From Bacteroidales bacterium (lineage in GTDB: Bacteria > Bacteroidota > Bacteroidia > Bacteroidales > ML635J-15): a stretch of 9,036 nt of DNA. Below are positions 7,355 to 9,036 of this stretch, piece after piece. Positions within the stretch are counted from its first letter, which is position 1, and each line of letters begins with the position of its first letter. The translations under genes were made by a program, and so were the position numbers. The notes beneath the pieces were generated by a model. The model did no database searches, had not been told where the DNA came from, and was given only the letters and a program-made list of their open reading frames with translations. The DNA lies in assembly GCA_028697515.1 (NCBI GenBank), contig JAQVEY010000071.1, positions 1 to 9,036 of the forward strand. The letters are read 5' to 3'.

Positions 7355-7492
7355 AAAAAGCATGGGGCATGGAGCACAGGGCATTTTGCCTGAGATAAAA
7401 GTTATAAATAGACTTTATGGTTTTTTAAATCAAGAAAAATAATCTTTATTTACAGTAATGATAGCTCTATGCACCTTGCACCATGCCTTTTT
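7355..7492. repeat. Imperfect inverted repeat of GCATGG-like units
   Basis: The left arm (7355-7386) and the reverse complement of the right arm (7461-7492) share the frame AAAAA-GCATGG-GCA-GG-GCA-AG-GC, agreeing at roughly 25 of 32 positions with a few single-base gaps. About 74 A/T-rich bases lie between the arms. Within each arm a short GCATGG/GCAxGG motif recurs. The arms are distinctly richer in G+C than everything around them. There are no transposase genes nearby, and the element resembles a REP/BIME-like or MITE-like intergenic palindrome. Its identity is inferred. Confidence 0.7.
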
Positions 7493-7644
7493 GGAATACT
7501 CCCTATTATTATTCTACCAGCTAAATAATTACAAGATTTCTAGATATTTATAATGTTTTGATGTTTAAAATTATAAAAATAAGAGACATTGCTCCTATTT
7601 CTTTAATAAAATGTTAATACGCCATTTTTATTCGAAATAAATGT

Positions 7645-7652
7645 TAATTTTG
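7645..7652 (+). promoter_or_regulatory. -7 element of the SPFH gene promoter
   Basis: TAATTTTG fits TAnnTTTG and lies 45 bases before the ATG, followed by an A/T-rich, G-poor leader typical of Bacteroidota translation starts. No clear -33 TTG was found at the expected distance. Confidence 0.5.
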
Positions 7653-7696
7653 TAACAAATCAATTAAATTTAAATATAAACTAAAACAATTTAATC

Positions 7697-8584
7697 ATGG
7701 AACCACAATTTTATTTCATTATCGGAGCTGTAGTTTTTGTATTTCTGCTTGCAGGTATAAAGATTATCAGACCAACGCACAGAGGCTTAATCGAACGTAT
7801 GGGGAAATATCACAAATATGCCAACCCTGGTTTTCACTGGATTATACCCGGAATTGACAAACTATACAAGGTAAACACAACCGAACAAATGGTTGATGCA
7901 CAACCTCAGGAAATTATAACAAATGATAACCTAAATGCGAGTGTAGATGCACAGGTATATTTTAGAGTTAACATTGATGAAGAAAGTGTAAAAAACTCAC
8001 AGTACAATGTAAATAACTATCAATGGCAGATTGTGAACCTAGCACGTACCACATTAAGAAATATTATTGGTACCTTAACTTTAAAATCGGCAAACAGCGA
8101 AAGAGGAAAGATAAATGCTGAATTACACAAAACACTATGTGATGAGACCAGAACATGGGGTATTGATATAGTTCGTACAGAATTAAAGCAAATTGATCCT
8201 CCAAGAGATGTTCAAGAAACGATGAACAAAGTAGTTAAAGCTGAAAACGAAAAAATTGCTGCGATAGACTATGCAACTGCTGCTGAAACATCTGCTGATG
8301 GTACAAAAAGATCAAAAATTAAAGAAGCAGAAGGGTTTAAACAATCTAAAATTCTTCATGCAGAAGGTGAAGCAGAAGCAATTAAATTAGTTAATGAAGC
8401 TGCAGATAAATACTTTATTGGAAATGCTCAGATACTCAAAAAACTCGAAACTCTCGAAAATGCACTTAAAGACAATTCAAAAATCGTTGTTCCAACAGGC
8501 TCCGATTTAGTAAATGTTATTGGCGAAATGGCAGGAGTTTTACCTATTGAAAAGAAAACTTCGAAAGCAGCAAAAACGGAGTAG
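7697..8584 (+). CDS. SPFH/Band 7 (stomatin/paraslipin-like) membrane protein
   Basis: This is a 295-residue membrane-anchored scaffold protein of the stomatin-prohibitin-flotillin-HflK/C family, most like the QmcA/paraslipin group. An N-terminal membrane segment (about residues 5-24) precedes the SPFH core: RGLIERMGKYHKYANPGFHWIIPGID at about 29-54, then QEIITNDNLNASVDAQVYFRV and IVNLARTTLRNIIG. WGIDIVRTELKQIDPP ends the core. A charged, Ala/Glu/Lys-rich coiled coil follows (about 178-245, repeated EAEG/HAEG units), which supports oligomerisation in this family. The C-terminus holds the usual IVVPTGSDLVNVIGEMAG. Such proteins organise membrane microdomains or modulate membrane proteases. No NfeD-type partner gene lies beside it. 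It ends in tandem TAG TAG stops. In the -1 frame the sequence remains open to 8703, so the exact C-terminus deserves checking. Confidence 0.93.
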   Translation: MEPQFYFIIGAVVFVFLLAGIKIIRPTHRGLIERMGKYHKYANPGFHWIIPGIDKLYKVNTTEQMVDAQPQEIITNDNLNASVDAQVYFRVNIDEESVKNSQYNVNNYQWQIVNLARTTLRNIIGTLTLKSANSERGKINAELHKTLCDETRTWGIDIVRTELKQIDPPRDVQETMNKVVKAENEKIAAIDYATAAETSADGTKRSKIKEAEGFKQSKILHAEGEAEAIKLVNEAADKYFIGNAQILKKLETLENALKDNSKIVVPTGSDLVNVIGEMAGVLPIEKKTSKAAKTE

Positions 8585-8592
8585 TAGCATAT

Positions 8593-8655
8593 AAGGAGGA
8601 AAAGGCGAAGGAAAAGGCTAATGCAGAGGCTAAGGCGAAGGCGAAGGTTAAGGTT
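8593..8655 (+). repeat. Purine-rich AAGGNN hexamer repeat
   Basis: About ten degenerate units (AAGGCG, AAGGAA, AAGGCT, AAGGTT, with one seven-base variant around 8620-8626) run head to tail just after the SPFH stop. The strand is almost purely purine with scattered C and T, and much more G-rich than its surroundings. In the frame -1 to the SPFH gene it would read as a Lys/Ala-rich tail. Its Lys codons are all AAG, while the neighbouring gene strongly favours AAA, which suggests a nucleotide-level repeat and not an old coding tail. Confidence 0.75.
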
Positions 8656-8701
8656 TTTTACTGCTTATTCTATCATTCTGCTGTTCAATTACAGGATATT
8701 T

Positions 8702-8743
8702 AAAAGCTCTTGCAAGAGTAAATGCTTTTGCAAGAGTTTTTTT
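8702..8743 (+). terminator. Strong intrinsic terminator
   Basis: A 17-bp stem (8702-8718 with 8725-8741, two G-U pairs) closes a six-base loop TAAATG. The core CTCTTGCAA / TTGCAAGAG is perfect. The right arm runs into seven Ts (8737-8743) and the left arm starts with four As, so it could also work on the opposite strand. It lies 117 bases after the SPFH stop, and the intervening DNA holds the hexamer repeat. A second, smaller hairpin (8744-8766) follows directly. Confidence 0.88.
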
Positions 8744-8790
8744 ATTCTTATATTCGTAATAAGAATTATTTTAGTGGAGGTGTTTAAATA

Positions 8791-8819
8791 TTTGAGAATA
8801 ACATAAATAAATAGTTTTG
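8791..8819 (+). promoter_or_regulatory. Two-element Bacteroidota promoter candidate
   Basis: TTTG at 8791-8794 and TAGTTTTG at 8812-8819 are separated by 17 bases, within the 17-23 range reported for -33 TTG / -7 TAnnTTTG promoters of this phylum. It is the only site in the window where both elements are visible. It lies after the terminator and points toward the right edge, so it may drive a gene or RNA that begins at or beyond the window end. Confidence 0.45.
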
Positions 8820-8904
8820 AAAAGAAAAATAAAATAGATAGTTTTACAAAAAAAATATAAATCAGTAAGAAATGAAAAACATGCAGCTTATCTTGCCATT
8901 TTGG

Positions 8905-8948
8905 GTGTATATGTGTAGCTTTTGGCTAAATTTGGTGCACATATAAAC
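8905..8948. repeat. 15-bp imperfect inverted repeat near the right edge
   Basis: GTGTATATGTGTAGC (8905-8919) pairs with GGTGCACATATAAAC (8934-8948) at 12 Watson-Crick positions plus one G-T, around a 14-base loop. TAGC and GCTA near the loop (8916-8919 and 8925-8928) offer an alternative inner pairing. The loop edge contains TAAATTTG (8927-8934), another TAnnTTTG look-alike. No T-run follows, so a terminator is unlikely. An operator, a palindromic repeat element or a structured RNA leader are possible. Confidence 0.55.
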
Positions 8949-9036
8949 GAGTTATCGCTAAGCGTAAAGCGCAAGCAAACAAATCAGGGTTTGTCACTAA
9001 AATTTATACATTAAGAAGATAAATTTCAAGTATCGC

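Larger units (their letters stand above)
7285..7696. other. 412-base gene-free stretch
   Basis: No credible reading frame was seen on either strand. The stretch holds a terminator-like hairpin (7299-7338), a long imperfect inverted repeat of GCATGG-type units (7355-7492) and the promoter of the SPFH gene (7645-7652). The remaining sequence, about 7493-7640, is plain A/T-rich DNA. Confidence 0.7.
8585..9036. other. 452-base stretch without a convincing gene
   Basis: This stretch contains the AAGGNN repeat (8593-8655), a strong terminator (8702-8743), a weaker 8-bp hairpin (ATTCTTAT at 8744-8751 with ATAAGAAT at 8759-8766), a two-element promoter candidate (8791-8819) and an inverted repeat (8905-8948). 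From 8949 to the edge there are short CGCT/AGCG repeats (8956-8972 region) but no gene. A 24-codon frame at 8872-8946 is too short and too dependent on the inverted repeat to be called. Confidence 0.65.

Noticed and set aside
8593..8655. CRISPR-like or tandem-repeat array
   Set aside because: The units are six bases with no spacers, so this is a simple-sequence tract. No CRISPR array was seen anywhere in the window.
8621..8806. 61-codon frame beginning with an Arg-rich run
   Set aside because: The Arg-rich start is just the AAGGNN repeat read in another frame, and the frame runs straight through the strong terminator hairpin.
8872..8946. 24-codon hydrophobic frame (starts MKNMQLILPFW)
   Set aside because: It is too short to call, with no family. 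Its end is made by the inverted repeat. It is kept only as part of a finding because a promoter candidate lies about 50 bases upstream.
8905..8965. Integron attC-like site
   Set aside because: The palindrome followed by GAGTTATCGC loosely recalls an attC end, but no matching RYYYAAC box or GTTRRRY box is present in the right order and no integrase is in view.

Overview
The window is AT-rich and looks like chromosomal DNA of a Bacteroidota member, probably a free-living or marine-type Bacteroidales/Marinilabiliales or Flavobacteriia relative. Three things point there: two secreted proteins with type IX secretion (T9SS) C-terminal sorting domains, Bacteroidota-type promoter -7 elements (TAnnTTTG) before several genes, and starts that lack Shine-Dalgarno sequences and sit in A/T-rich leaders. 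All genes read on the + strand.

Layout. (1) 1-1519: the 3' part of a membrane sensor histidine kinase, which enters from the left edge, overlaps a NarL/LuxR-type response regulator by four bases through a TTGA junction. Together they form a two-component pair, closed by a hairpin. (2) 1589-6813: a promoter leads into a small DUF3592 membrane protein, a 1062-residue cell-surface protein with two tandem jelly-roll-like domains and a T9SS tail, and a secreted 501-residue C45-like Ntn hydrolase with its own T9SS tail. Gaps of 11 and 24 bases suggest one transcript. (3) 6851-7338: a DUF454/YbaN inner-membrane protein with an almost leaderless promoter, an inverted repeat just upstream and a terminator-like hairpin after it. 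(4) 7285-7696: a gene-free stretch with a GC-richer, imperfect inverted repeat made of GCATGG-like units. (5) 7645-8743: a promoter, a stomatin/paraslipin-type SPFH protein, a purine-rich AAGGNN hexamer repeat, and a very strong intrinsic terminator. (6) 8744-9036: no convincing gene, but a two-element promoter candidate and a 15-bp imperfect inverted repeat.

Functionally the core is an envelope/secretion set: a surface protein and a secreted amidase- or acyltransferase-like enzyme, both probably exported by Sec and then T9SS. Small membrane proteins and a membrane-scaffold SPFH protein lie beside them. Whether the two-component pair controls the downstream genes cannot be seen from the sequence. 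I found no CRISPR array, tRNA, rRNA or transposase gene. The less explained signals are the three intergenic repeat structures around and after the SPFH gene, an alternative reading frame through one of them that ends exactly at the terminator, and the secreted C45-like enzyme of unknown substrate.
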